A DNA stretch of 55,655 nucleotides from Pallidibacillus pasinlerensis (GTDB lineage Bacteria; Bacillota; Bacilli; Bacillales; Caldibacillaceae), in contig NZ_JAACYS010000013.1 of the NCBI RefSeq assembly GCF_009996845.1, positions 1 through 55,655 of the forward strand. Reading direction: 5' to 3'. Under the pieces are notes generated by a model that worked only from the letters and a program-made list of their open reading frames with translations, was not told the DNA's origin and made no database searches. Made by a program: the position numbers and the translations under genes. Of this stretch, positions 38,734 to 45,808 are shown one piece after another (positions within the stretch are counted from its first letter, which is position 1; each line of letters starts with the position of its first letter).

Positions 38734-39049
38734 CTCATACCGGCTATCCTTTAAAGGTGGCCGGTTTTTTAATGTTCGAAATCATATTTCAAGTGCCATG
38801 CAAAAGCTTGGAGAAACTGTGCGTCGTAAGCAGCGGTAGAACTTCTCCTTATTGGGGAGTTAAAGCTTTAACTCATACCGGCTATCCTTTAAAGGTGGCC
38901 GGTTTTTTAATGTTCGAAATCATATTTCAAATGCCATGCAAAAGCTTGGAGAAACTGTGCGTCGTAAGCAGCGGTAGAACTTCTCCTTATTGGGGAGTTA
39001 AAGCTTTAACTCATACCGGCTATCCTTTTAGGTGATCGGAATTTTTTGT
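38635..39049 (+). repeat. Threefold tandem copy of the gerE 3' end and terminator
   Basis: Unit A (38635-38773) is the real end of gerE and its terminator. Units B (38774-38911) and C (38912-39049) each begin with the same GTTCGAAATCATATTTCAA and carry the HTH recognition-helix codons, then a changed middle segment, then the stop region and the ACCGGC...GCCGGT terminator. B and C are almost identical to each other (138 bp) and differ from A in the middle. In the gerE frame B and C read VRNHIS(S/N)AMQKLGETVRRKQR and stop, so they are not a second gerE. Confidence 0.9.
38739..38772 (+). terminator. gerE terminator
   Basis: ACCGGC (38739-38744) pairs with GCCGGT (38760-38765), then TTTTT; an intact copy recurs at about 38877-38909, and a decayed one near 39015-39047. 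Confidence 0.85.
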
Positions 39050-39600
39050 GAGTGTTGTCCTTCATAGATTTGGTGAAAGACAGTTTGCTAGGATTTTTAG
39101 CTTTCATGAGTTTAATAAAAGACATTTAGCTTGAATTTTAAATGAGTAATGTCCTTCATGGGTCCGATGAAAGACATTTAGCTTGAAATTTTAGTAATTA
39201 ATGTCCTTCATGAAGTTGATGAAAGACACTTTGCTTGAAATTTTAGTAATTAATGTCCTTCATGGGTCCGATGAAAGACACTTTGCTTGAAATTTTAGTA
39301 ATTAATGTCCTTCATGAAGTTGATGATAGACATTTTGAACAAAATTTTCATAATTAATGTCCTTCATAGGTCTGATGAAAGCCAGTTTGTTTGAATTTTT
39401 AACAAGTTATGTCCTTCATGGCATTGATGAAAGCAACTCTTTGGTCTCATTTTTAATAAGAATTGTTCTTCATAGCCTTAATGAAGGACATTTTACGCGA
39501 CTGTTAAGCAAGTTTCGTCTTTCATGAGTCAAATGAAAGACAGATTGAGTAGGAGTTTTAATAGTTTAGTCCTTCATAATTAAAATAAACAAGTTATAGC
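39050..39600. repeat. 52-bp-period tandem repeat array B
   Basis: The motif TTCAT of the hairpin GTCCTTCAT-N7-ATGAAAGACA recurs at 39061, 39103, 39155, 39207, 39259, 39311, 39363, 39415, 39469, 39521 and 39573. Most steps are exactly 52 bp. The middle units share the spacer ttgcttgaaattttagtaattaat. The array lies between gerE and the MarR gene; the rest of that 790-nt gap (39601-39840) is AT-rich and holds no gene. Confidence 0.9.
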
Positions 39601-39844
39601 ATTTTAGCGTAGTCGCTCGTATAAAAATCAGAAACACATTTTATCATTATAAAAGAATATGCTTGAATTTTCACGTGAAAAATTAGAAAATAGGGTTAGA
39701 TTCTTATTGATGGGTATCAATTCTTTTTTAATATATAATAAATATTGTTTTTTTGAGATAGTACATGAAAAATAAATTCAGACTTTTACAATATAGCAAG
39801 TATATTATTTTTAGTAGAGTTAAATTTTTGCGGGGGTGCTTAGA

Positions 39845-40315
39845 TTGGGTAATGAGATAAAAAAAGAAGTTGAGATGGATATTGTTGCAACAATTGAAAA
39901 GGATTTACGATTTGTATCTGGATTGGTAAAACAAAAGGGTCGTGAAATTTTAAACAATTATCCAATCACACCGCCGCAATTTGTTGCGCTGCAATGGCTT
40001 CTTGAAGAAGGCGATATGATGATTGGTGAGTTATCGAAAAAAATGTATTTAGCCTTCAGTACAACGACGGATTTAATTGCACGGATGGAAAAGAATAACC
40101 TTGTTAAGAGGGTACGTGATGAGCGTGATCGTCGAGTTGTCCGTGTTCATTTATTAGATGAAGGAATTCGCATTATCGATGAAGTGATTAAACAGAGACA
40201 GTTATTTTTAAGTGAAATATTACATGATTATACAGATGAAGAAATTAATCATTTGCAAACAAGCTTAAGTAAATTGCATGAAATTATGAAAATCAAAAAA
40301 TCAGTAAATAAATGA
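39845..40315 (+). CDS. ysmB: MarR-family transcriptional regulator (YsmB-like)
   Basis: A 156-aa winged-helix MarR protein, with the conserved KQKGREILNNYPITPPQFVALQWL segment, MIGELSKKMYLAFSTTTDLIARMEKNNLV as the HTH and RDERDRRVVRVHL as the wing. The regulated genes are not known. The start is uncertain: GTG 39836 overlaps the SD gggggtg, while TTG 39845 is 7 nt after it, so I use the latter. It is adjacent to racE as in B. subtilis and may be co-transcribed with it. Confidence 0.87.
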   Translation: MGNEIKKEVEMDIVATIEKDLRFVSGLVKQKGREILNNYPITPPQFVALQWLLEEGDMMIGELSKKMYLAFSTTTDLIARMEKNNLVKRVRDERDRRVVRVHLLDEGIRIIDEVIKQRQLFLSEILHDYTDEEINHLQTSLSKLHEIMKIKKSVNK

Positions 40316-40330
40316 AAGGTTGAGGCAAGT

Positions 40331-41149
40331 TTGGCATCAAATCCGATTGGCATCATAGATTCAGGAGTAGGTGGTTTGACCGTTGTAAAGGAAATGATGC
40401 GTCAATTGCCTAATGAATCGATAATATATATGGGGGATACAGCCCGGTGTCCATATGGACCACGTACGAGTGAAGAGATTAAACAATTTACGTGGGAAAT
40501 GGCCCATTACTTAGAAAAGTTTAATATTAAAATGTTAATTATTGCGTGTAATACGGCTACGGCGGTCGCGCTGGAAGAAATTCGAGAAAGTCTATCCATT
40601 CCAGTACTTGGCGTTATTAATCCTGGTGCGAGGGCTGCGATTACAGTGTCAGATAAATATAAGATTGGGGTCATTGGTACGGAAATGACGATTCGCAGTA
40701 AAGCATATGAAAATGCATTGAAAATGATTAATGACGAAGTAAATGTGTATGGATTAGCTTGTCCTAAACTAGTCCCTTTAGTTGAAAGTGGGGTTATTCA
40801 TGGAGATTTAGCTGAGAAAATTGTTGCCAAATCCCTTTATCCACTGCAAACGAAAAATATCGATACATTAATATTAGGCTGTACGCATTATCCAATCTTA
40901 CAACCGGTAATCGAGAGTTATTTTAATCATAAAGTAAAAGTAATTAGTTCAGGTGAAGAAACGGCGCGGGAAGCAAGTGCTATTTTGGATCATAGCCATA
41001 TGTTAAATAAAAATAAACACGAGGCCCCTGAATATAAATTTTTCACAACTGGCTCAAAAACAATTTTCCAATCCATTGCGAAACAATGGTTACAACTGGA
41101 AGAACTTGAAGTAGAAACGGTAAAACTATCAAAAATTGAATATATTTGA
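40331..41149 (+). CDS. racE: Glutamate racemase
   Basis: The 272-aa enzyme makes D-glutamate for peptidoglycan (and, in some Bacilli, poly-gamma-glutamate). The two catalytic cysteines are visible in IACNTATAVA and LGCTHYPIL, and the N-terminus has DSGVGGLTV. The TTG at 40331 is the start, behind a weak SD (aaaggttgagg) 15 nt after ysmB. A terminator follows. Confidence 0.96.
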   Translation: MASNPIGIIDSGVGGLTVVKEMMRQLPNESIIYMGDTARCPYGPRTSEEIKQFTWEMAHYLEKFNIKMLIIACNTATAVALEEIRESLSIPVLGVINPGARAAITVSDKYKIGVIGTEMTIRSKAYENALKMINDEVNVYGLACPKLVPLVESGVIHGDLAEKIVAKSLYPLQTKNIDTLILGCTHYPILQPVIESYFNHKVKVISSGEETAREASAILDHSHMLNKNKHEAPEYKFFTTGSKTIFQSIAKQWLQLEELEVETVKLSKIEYI

Positions 41150-41152
41150 TAC

Positions 41153-41180
41153 AAGTTGCCTTAGTGGGCAGCTTTTTTTG
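41153..41180 (+). terminator. racE terminator
   Basis: AAGTTGCC (41153-41160) pairs with GGCAGCTT (41167-41174) by one G-U pair, then a T run. Confidence 0.85.
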
Positions 41181-41199
41181 CGCCAATTTAGGAATTGTT

Positions 41200-41335
41200 A
41201 CACGGGGAATTGGAACACAGGGACAGACCCCTTGTACCATTTTGCAAGAATTGAAACACAGGGACAGACCCCTTGTACCATTTTGCAAAAATAATTTGAA
41301 ACACCGGACCCGTCCCCCTGTACCACCCCTATATA
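41200..41335. repeat. Dispersed GC-rich repeat, second cluster
   Basis: Two direct copies of ggaacacagggacagacccc ttgtaccattttgcaa occur at about 41210 and 41255, then acaccggacccgtccccctg taccacccc at 41300. The last is the reverse complement of the units after dut (8480-8600). Confidence 0.85.
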
Positions 41336-41423
41336 AAAATATTTGTCCAATTTTTTTCTTTATGATTGGTCTATTTTTGAAGAAGGCTCGTATACATAGT
41401 ACAAACAGTCATGGGGGGATATT

Positions 41424-42476
41424 ATGAAATCTACGATTAAAGCGCTCAAGTACAGTTTTATACTGATTTTTTCAATTGTATTCCTGGCAGCTTGTTCGTT
41501 GTTCCCGCAGCAAGCAAAGGAAGAGATTGATCCACCGCGTGAAAATGTCAGCTATGAAGATGATTTAGATTTATCAGAAGGTGAAGATGGGGAAGATGCA
41601 GAAGCTGGAACCGTTCAGACAGAACTTTATTTAATAGACAAAAATGGATATGTAGTTCCACAAACCTTTGCTTTACCAAATACAGAGAGTCTTGCTAAAC
41701 AAGCGCTTGAACATTTAGTAATTGGTGGTCCAATCGAAGAAAAGTTACCGAGTGATTTCCGTGCCGTTCTCCCTGCCGACACACAAGTTAGCGTCGATAT
41801 ACAAGATGGAGTAGCGACTGTTGATTTTTCAAAGGAATTTGCAGATTATGCGCCAGAAGATGAATTGAAAATCTTACAAGCAATTACATATACGTTAACG
41901 CAATTCGATACAGTTGATCGTGTAAAACTACAATTAAACGGTAATCCGCTAACTGAAATGCCGGTAAATGGCACACCAATCAATGGGGAATTAACAAGAA
42001 ATATTGGTATTAACATTGATACTTCATCTGTTGCAGATATTACAAATACCGAATCAATTACGGTCTACTATTTAGCACAAGCAAATGATAATAGTTATTA
42101 CGTACCAGTAACAAAACGGGTGAAAAACGAGAACAAAAATCCTATCGTTATGATTGTCGATGAATTGATTAAAGGACCAAAATTAACTTCTGAACTTTAC
42201 ACATTGTTTATGCCGGATGTGGCATTAGTGGAAGAGCCGATGATAGAAGATGGCGTTGTTACACTTAATTTTAATGAAAATATTTACGGTAGTTATGAGC
42301 AAAAACTCGTCACAAAACAAGTGTTAGAGTCACTGGTCCTATCGTTAACGGAACAAGAAGGTATTGAAGCTGTGTCTATTCAAGTAAATGGAGAAACCGA
42401 TCTTGTGAATTGGGATGGTGAATCAATCGCAGAGCCTGTAACACGGCCAAAACATGTGAATACTGGTAGTTTTTAA
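41424..42476 (+). CDS. gerM: Germination/sporulation lipoprotein GerM
   Basis: A 350-aa lipoprotein with a basic N-terminus, one hydrophobic segment and the lipobox LAAC with Cys24, so it should be anchored outside the membrane. Two GerMN domains follow (about 70-190 and 210-330), each with a repeated pattern around ALEHLV/IVDELIKGP and VATVDFSKEF/VVTLNFNENI. GerM links mother cell and forespore structures in engulfment and is needed for normal germination in B. subtilis. An acidic linker (45-65) lies between lipobox and domains. Confidence 0.94.
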   Translation: MKSTIKALKYSFILIFSIVFLAACSLFPQQAKEEIDPPRENVSYEDDLDLSEGEDGEDAEAGTVQTELYLIDKNGYVVPQTFALPNTESLAKQALEHLVIGGPIEEKLPSDFRAVLPADTQVSVDIQDGVATVDFSKEFADYAPEDELKILQAITYTLTQFDTVDRVKLQLNGNPLTEMPVNGTPINGELTRNIGINIDTSSVADITNTESITVYYLAQANDNSYYVPVTKRVKNENKNPIVMIVDELIKGPKLTSELYTLFMPDVALVEEPMIEDGVVTLNFNENIYGSYEQKLVTKQVLESLVLSLTEQEGIEAVSIQVNGETDLVNWDGESIAEPVTRPKHVNTGSF

Positions 42477-42596
42477 AACAATTTTGCTATAATAAATTGA
42501 GTAAGAGGGGGAATGAATACCACCTCTTCTTTCTTTTGGTAAAAAAATGCTTTAAAATAAGAGCTAACATATTCTACTAAAAAAGAGGGACTTTAA

Positions 42597-43211
42597 ATGA
42601 AAGAAATTATTGTTGCAACGAAAAATAAAGGAAAAACGAAAGAATTCGCAGAAATGTTCCAACCATTAGGTTTTACAGTTAAAACTTTGCTTGATTTTCC
42701 AGATGCACCGGATATTGAAGAAACAGGTGAAACGTTTGCGGAAAATGCCGTTTTAAAAGCGAAGGGAATTTCTGAGTATTTTAATAAAATTGTGATTGCT
42801 GATGACTCTGGTCTATGTGTAGATGCCTTAGATGGAAAACCTGGGGTGTATTCTGCACGTTATGCTGGCGAGGCTAAAGATGATGAAGCGAATTTACAAA
42901 AAGTTTTACAAGAATTAAAAGGTGTACCATATGAAGAACGAACAGCACATTTCCATTGTACATTAGCTCTTGTAATTCCTGGAAAAGAACCGGTTATTGT
43001 TGAGGGAAAAGTTGAGGGCTATATAATCGATGAAAAACGCGGTGAAAATGGCTTCGGTTATGATCCAATCTTTTATGTACCAGAATACGGAAAAACAACT
43101 GCGGAAATGAGTTCTGATGAGAAAAATAAAATTAGTCACCGTGGTAGAGCGCTAGAAAAATTGAATGAATGGGTGAAACATGCAATTGAAACGGGTGAAT
43201 TAAGTTTATGA
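42597..43211 (+). CDS. ysnA: dITP/XTP pyrophosphatase (Ham1/RdgB)
   Basis: The 204-aa enzyme removes dITP, XTP and similar deaminated nucleotides. Motifs are [12 protein letters not shown] at the N-terminus, [24 protein letters not shown] in the middle and the [20 protein letters not shown] segment. It overlaps ysnB by 4 nt (ATGA), so the two are translationally coupled. In B. subtilis rph lies between gerM and this gene; here there is only a 120-nt gap. Confidence 0.96.
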   Translation: MKEIIVATKNKGKTKEFAEMFQPLGFTVKTLLDFPDAPDIEETGETFAENAVLKAKGISEYFNKIVIADDSGLCVDALDGKPGVYSARYAGEAKDDEANLQKVLQELKGVPYEERTAHFHCTLALVIPGKEPVIVEGKVEGYIIDEKRGENGFGYDPIFYVPEYGKTTAEMSSDEKNKISHRGRALEKLNEWVKHAIETGELSL

Positions 43212-43702
43212 AAATCTTAATTTGCAGTGATAGTCATGGTTTAACTGAGGAGCTGATTGAGCTAAAGAAACGCCATGGGGATATGGATTATTATATTCAT
43301 TGTGGCGATTCAGAGTTGAGTGCCGATCATCCGGCATTGGACGGTTTCCAAGTCGTAAAAGGAAACTGTGATTTTGGTGCAGATTTTCCAAATCAATTGG
43401 CTTTAAACGTGGCAGGTCATAAATTATTAGTTACTCACGGTCATTTGTATAATGTTAAATCCAGTCTGACCTCACTTCGGTATAAAGCACTGGAAGAAAA
43501 TGCAAATATCGTTTGCTTTGGACATAGTCATGTGGTAGGATGTGAAATGGTAGACGATATTTTATTTATTAATCCTGGAAGTATTCGTATACCAGTATTA
43601 CGTAAAGAAAAAACGTATGTGATTCTTGAAATTAAAAATGAACAAAAAACCGTTCAAGTTTATGAATATGGAAAAGATACGTTATTTACGGAAACATTTT
43701 AA
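43208..43702 (+). CDS. ysnB: YfcE/MJ0936-type metallophosphodiesterase
   Basis: A 164-aa calcineurin-like phosphodiesterase with the metal-binding motifs [29 protein letters not shown] and FGHSHVVG in the standard order. The physiological substrate is unknown. It starts inside the stop codon of ysnA. It marks the end of the conserved core; the accessory region begins after it. Confidence 0.93.
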   Translation: MKILICSDSHGLTEELIELKKRHGDMDYYIHCGDSELSADHPALDGFQVVKGNCDFGADFPNQLALNVAGHKLLVTHGHLYNVKSSLTSLRYKALEENANIVCFGHSHVVGCEMVDDILFINPGSIRIPVLRKEKTYVILEIKNEQKTVQVYEYGKDTLFTETF

Positions 43703-43725
43703 ATAACATTGATAATATTGGAGCA

Positions 43726-43750
43726 GAAGAGGTTTTGACCTCTTTCTCCA
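43726..43750 (+). terminator. Possible ysnAB terminator
   Basis: GAAGAGG (43726-43732) can pair with CCTCTTTC; the T run after it is weak. Confidence 0.4.
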
Positions 43751-43777
43751 AAAAAATAAAAAAGTTTTTAAAAAGTG

Positions 43778-43806
43778 TTGACTTAAAATCCGAATGGATA
43801 TATAAT
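43778..43806 (+). promoter_or_regulatory. Strong sigma-A promoter of the tRNA-Arg region
   Basis: TTGACT (43778-43783), 17-bp spacer, TATAAT (43801-43806). It reads toward the three tRNA-half modules and the intron-bearing tRNA-Arg gene. Confidence 0.85.
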
Positions 43807-43810
43807 TAAT

Positions 43811-43850
43811 TTTGTCGTCAGGTGATAAAAGAAAAAAACACCGAGACAAA
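43811..43850 (+). other. Hairpin at the 5' end of the tRNA-Arg transcript
   Basis: TTTGTC (43811-43816) pairs with GACAAA (43845-43850), and GGTG (43821-43824) with CACC (43839-43842). It begins at about the expected transcription start. Confidence 0.55.
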
Positions 43851-43878
43851 CAAATTAATAAAAATAAATTAATATTAT

Positions 43879-44018
43879 GTCCCAGTAGCTCAGCTGGATA
43901 GAGCACGAATGAGTAAGCATCCATGGAAGAGCTACAAGCGCACCAATCGAGCCGCATCTTGAATAAGTTTTCTGAGATTGGGGCGACAAAAAGAAACACA
44001 ATTAAAAGAAGTAATCAA
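43879..44018 (+). repeat. tRNA-Arg 5'-half module, copy 1
   Basis: The first 27 nt equal tRNA-Arg (gtcccagtagctc...gagca); the sequence then diverges into a 110-nt tail. GTAGCTC in the tRNA half can pair with GAGCTAC in the tail, TGGAT with ATCCA, and CCAATC with GATTGG. No 3' half of the tRNA is present, so it cannot make a tRNA. A run of AAT triplets follows the unit. Confidence 0.85.
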
Positions 44019-44050
44019 TAATAATAATAATAATAATAATATAATACTAT

Positions 44051-44190
44051 GTCCCAGTAGCTCAGCTGGATAGAGCACGAATGAGTAAGCATCCATGAAA
44101 GAGCTACAAGCGCACCAATCGAGCCACATCTTGAATAAACTTTCTGAGATTGGGGCGACGAAAAGAAACACACTTAAAAGAAGTAATCAA
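44051..44190 (+). repeat. tRNA-Arg 5'-half module, copy 2
   Basis: Same organisation as copy 1 with a few base changes (for example gccAcatc for gccGcatc and aaacttt for agtttt), all helix-forming segments kept. It lies 172 bp after copy 1. Confidence 0.85.
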
Positions 44191-44210
44191 TTTTAATACT
44201 ATAATACTTT

Positions 44211-44349
44211 GTCCCAGTAGCTCAGCTGGATAGAGCACGAATGAGTAAGCATCCATGAAAGAGCTACAGCGCACCAATCGAGCCACATCTTGAATAAACT
44301 TTCTGAGATTGGGGCGACGAAAAGAAATACACTAAAAAGAAGTAATCAA
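44211..44349 (+). repeat. tRNA-Arg 5'-half module, copy 3
   Basis: Nearly identical to copy 2, with one base lost (ctacagcg for ctacaagcg) between two predicted helices. Its end runs into the same ttaatactat sequence that precedes the complete tRNA gene, 160 bp after copy 2. Confidence 0.85.
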
Positions 44350-44360
44350 ATTAATACTAT

Positions 44361-44740
44361 GTCCCAGTAGCTCAGCTGGATAGAGCAACGGCCTTCAAGT
44401 AATAGGAGCCTTTATAGGGAAACAAAACCTATAAAGTGGACGACACTATATCGGTGAACCCTTAACAGGTAATGCTGATGGCAACACCGAGGAAACTTAC
44501 GATCTCTTAATAGAGACCGAGAAGACTCGAAGGATCTAAACATAGTTTAGAGGGTAGAGACTTCAAGGTATAATCAAACGCAATGTTGCGATTGGTTATC
44601 GTGAGGTTCCGTAGAGACTATACGTGTCGCACCTGAAATGGTGAAGATATAGTCCAGACCACAAACAACCGTTTGTTGGTGACGAAAGTCATAGTGGTAA
44701 GCTAAGCCGTCGGTCGGGAGTTCGAATCTCTCCTGGGACG
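44361..44740 (+). tRNA. tRNA-Arg(UCU), split by a group I intron
   Basis: Exons 44361-44395 and 44702-44740 join to a 74-nt cloverleaf. The acceptor is GTCCCAG/CTGGGAC with discriminator G, the D stem GCTC/GAGC, and the anticodon stem ACGGC/GCCGT with loop CTTCTAA (anticodon TCT, reads AGA). The T arm is GGGAG-TTCGAAT-CTCTC. CCA is not encoded. The intron falls between anticodon positions 34 and 35. The gene is the last unit of a transcript from 43778, with a terminator after it. Confidence 0.93.
44396..44701 (+). ncRNA. Group I self-splicing intron (no ORF)
   Basis: A 306-nt insertion in the tRNA-Arg anticodon loop. The P7 strands are typical of group I introns: GTAGAGACTATACG (R side) and AAGATATAGTCC (S side), with GACTATA/TATAGTC pairing. 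A CACC-GGTG hairpin lies between them as P8. Also visible are a 9-bp P2-like stem CTTTATAGG/CCTATAAAG, TCGGTG/CACCGA, CGCAA/TTGCG, a P9-like ACAAAC/GTTTGT and a GAC-GAAA-GTC tetraloop. The 5' exon ends in U and the intron ends in G. No homing endonuclease gene is inside. Confidence 0.92.
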
Positions 44741-44752
44741 CTAAAGAATTGA

Positions 44753-44798
44753 AAGGAATTCTATCTTAGATTAATATCTAGATAGAATTCCTTTTTTC
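44753..44798 (+). terminator. tRNA-Arg terminator
   Basis: AAGGAATTCTATCT (44753-44766) pairs perfectly with AGATAGAATTCCTT (44780-44793), then TTTT. Confidence 0.92.
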
Positions 44799-44873
44799 GT
44801 TTTATAAATTAATTTTTTATCTTATAGATTTGTTGGATGCATCTTGACTATTCGACTCATGGGGAGAATATAT

Positions 44874-45208
44874 ATGAACTTTCAACATTGCCAGAAGTGT
44901 AACAAACAATTTAGCAGAAGTGTAACAAACAATTTAGTAGGAAAGAAATATCCAAATCAACGAGCAATTTACTTTTTCGCCCAAAAATTGAATGTTCAAA
45001 TTGTGGTGAAGCTTATAAGATTACGACTGCATCTTATGTTTTATTGATCATTATAAGATTAATCACAATGGCATTATTTGTAGTTTGGTTTTATACGATA
45101 TTCAATGCTGAATTACCTTTCTATATTTATATTATGTTTGCCTTGTTAGTTTTTACTTTAGCTATTTTCATAGAACCGATTGCTGCTAAATTTAGCAATA
45201 GCAATTAA
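44874..45208 (+). pseudogene. CXXC-20-CXXC-type membrane protein, broken by a 23-bp duplication
   Basis: The ATG at 44874 has ggggag 7 nt upstream. The 23-mer cagaagtgtaacaaacaat ttag stands twice in tandem (44892-44914, 44915-44937) and shifts the frame. Removing one copy gives an intact 103-aa protein. Its N-terminal zinc-ribbon-like half has CQKC and CSNC, followed by two hydrophobic helices and a C-terminus IAAKFSNSN. This pattern resembles the TIGR04104 cxxc_20_cxxc family of unknown function. As it stands the gene would make only a short aberrant peptide, but loss of one repeat copy would restore it. Confidence 0.8.
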
Positions 45209-45358
45209 ATGAGTAGTATGACAACATTATTTTAGGTAGGAAAATCCAAAAACAACAAATTCTAATTAGAAAATGGTGGCGATGCTTCAAAAAAAGAAGG
45301 ATCGCTTTTCTATTTGAATAGTAATCTGAAATTGGGTGGAAGGCTTCAATTCTTTTTC

Positions 45359-45378
45359 ATTCAAACGATTATTTGAAT
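45359..45378 (+). promoter_or_regulatory. CadC operator, upstream copy
   Basis: ATTCAAA-CGATTA-TTTGAAT, a perfect 7-6-7 inverted repeat overlapping the -35 region of the cad promoter. Confidence 0.8.
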
Positions 45379-45400
45379 GTAGACGAAAAAGATTTATAAT
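45373..45400 (+). promoter_or_regulatory. cadCA promoter
   Basis: TTGAAT (45373-45378), 16-bp spacer, TATAAT (45395-45400), lying between and partly within the two CadC operators. Confidence 0.7.
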
Positions 45401-45402
45401 AT

Positions 45403-45422
45403 ATTCAAACATATATTTGAAT
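45403..45422 (+). promoter_or_regulatory. CadC operator, downstream copy
   Basis: ATTCAAA-CATATA-TTTGAAT, a perfect 7-6-7 inverted repeat just after the -10 box. It matches the cad operator type known from Staphylococcus and Bacillus. Confidence 0.88.
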
Positions 45423-45439
45423 GATAGAAGGTGAAATTG

Positions 45440-45808
45440 ATGAGTAAAAATGATACTTGTGAAATTTATTGTTATGATGAAGCGAAAGTCAATCGCATAC
45501 AAAAGGAATTGCAACAGGAAGATCTGTTGAGTGTAGCCCGACTTTTTAAAGCACTTGCAGATGATAACAGAGCAAAGATTACGTATGCACTATGCCAAGA
45601 TGATGAGTTATGCGTGTGTGATGTCGCGAATATCATTGGTACTTCTGTTGCATCAGCTTCCCACCACCTTCGAACTCTTTATAAGCAAGGGATCGTTACT
45701 TATCGAAAAGAAGGTAAACTCGCTTTTTATTCGTTAGAAGAAGATGATATTAAACAGTTACTTATTATTGCACTAGCACATAAGAAAGAAGTGAAAAAGA
45801 ATGCTTGA
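45440..45808 (+). CDS. cadC: ArsR/SmtB-family metal-responsive repressor CadC
   Basis: The 122-aa repressor releases DNA when Cd, Pb or Zn binds. The N-terminal [10 protein letters not shown] supplies one metal cysteine, and the [14 protein letters not shown] segment holds the Cys pair in the recognition region. The HTH continues with [16 protein letters not shown], and the C-terminal ALAHKKEV is conserved. The ATG at 45440 follows agaaggtg by 6 nt; a GTG at 45431 is less likely. It overlaps cadA by 8 nt and controls both genes through the two operators upstream. Confidence 0.94.
   Translation: MSKNDTCEIYCYDEAKVNRIQKELQQEDLLSVARLFKALADDNRAKITYALCQDDELCVCDVANIIGTSVASASHHLRTLYKQGIVTYRKEGKLAFYSLEEDDIKQLLIIALAHKKEVKKNA

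Noticed and set aside
38757-39035. Open frame of 92 codons with an internal 46-residue repeat after gerE
   Set aside because: It is a by-product of the duplicated gerE tail (138 bp, a multiple of 3), is in a different frame from gerE, runs through terminators and has no ribosome binding site.
41146-41427. ORF of 93 codons after racE
   Set aside because: It crosses the racE terminator and the GC-rich repeat and has no ribosome binding site.
43682-44286. Minus-strand frames over the tRNA-half modules with similar peptides (SFVLYPAELLG)
   Set aside because: They are antisense to tRNA-derived repeats, lack ribosome binding sites, and their similarity follows from the DNA repeat.
43879-44349. 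Three further tRNA-Arg genes
   Set aside because: Only the first 27 nt match; no anticodon stem, T arm or 3' acceptor strand is present.
44396-44701. Homing endonuclease in the group I intron
   Set aside because: No open frame of useful length exists within the 306 nt.
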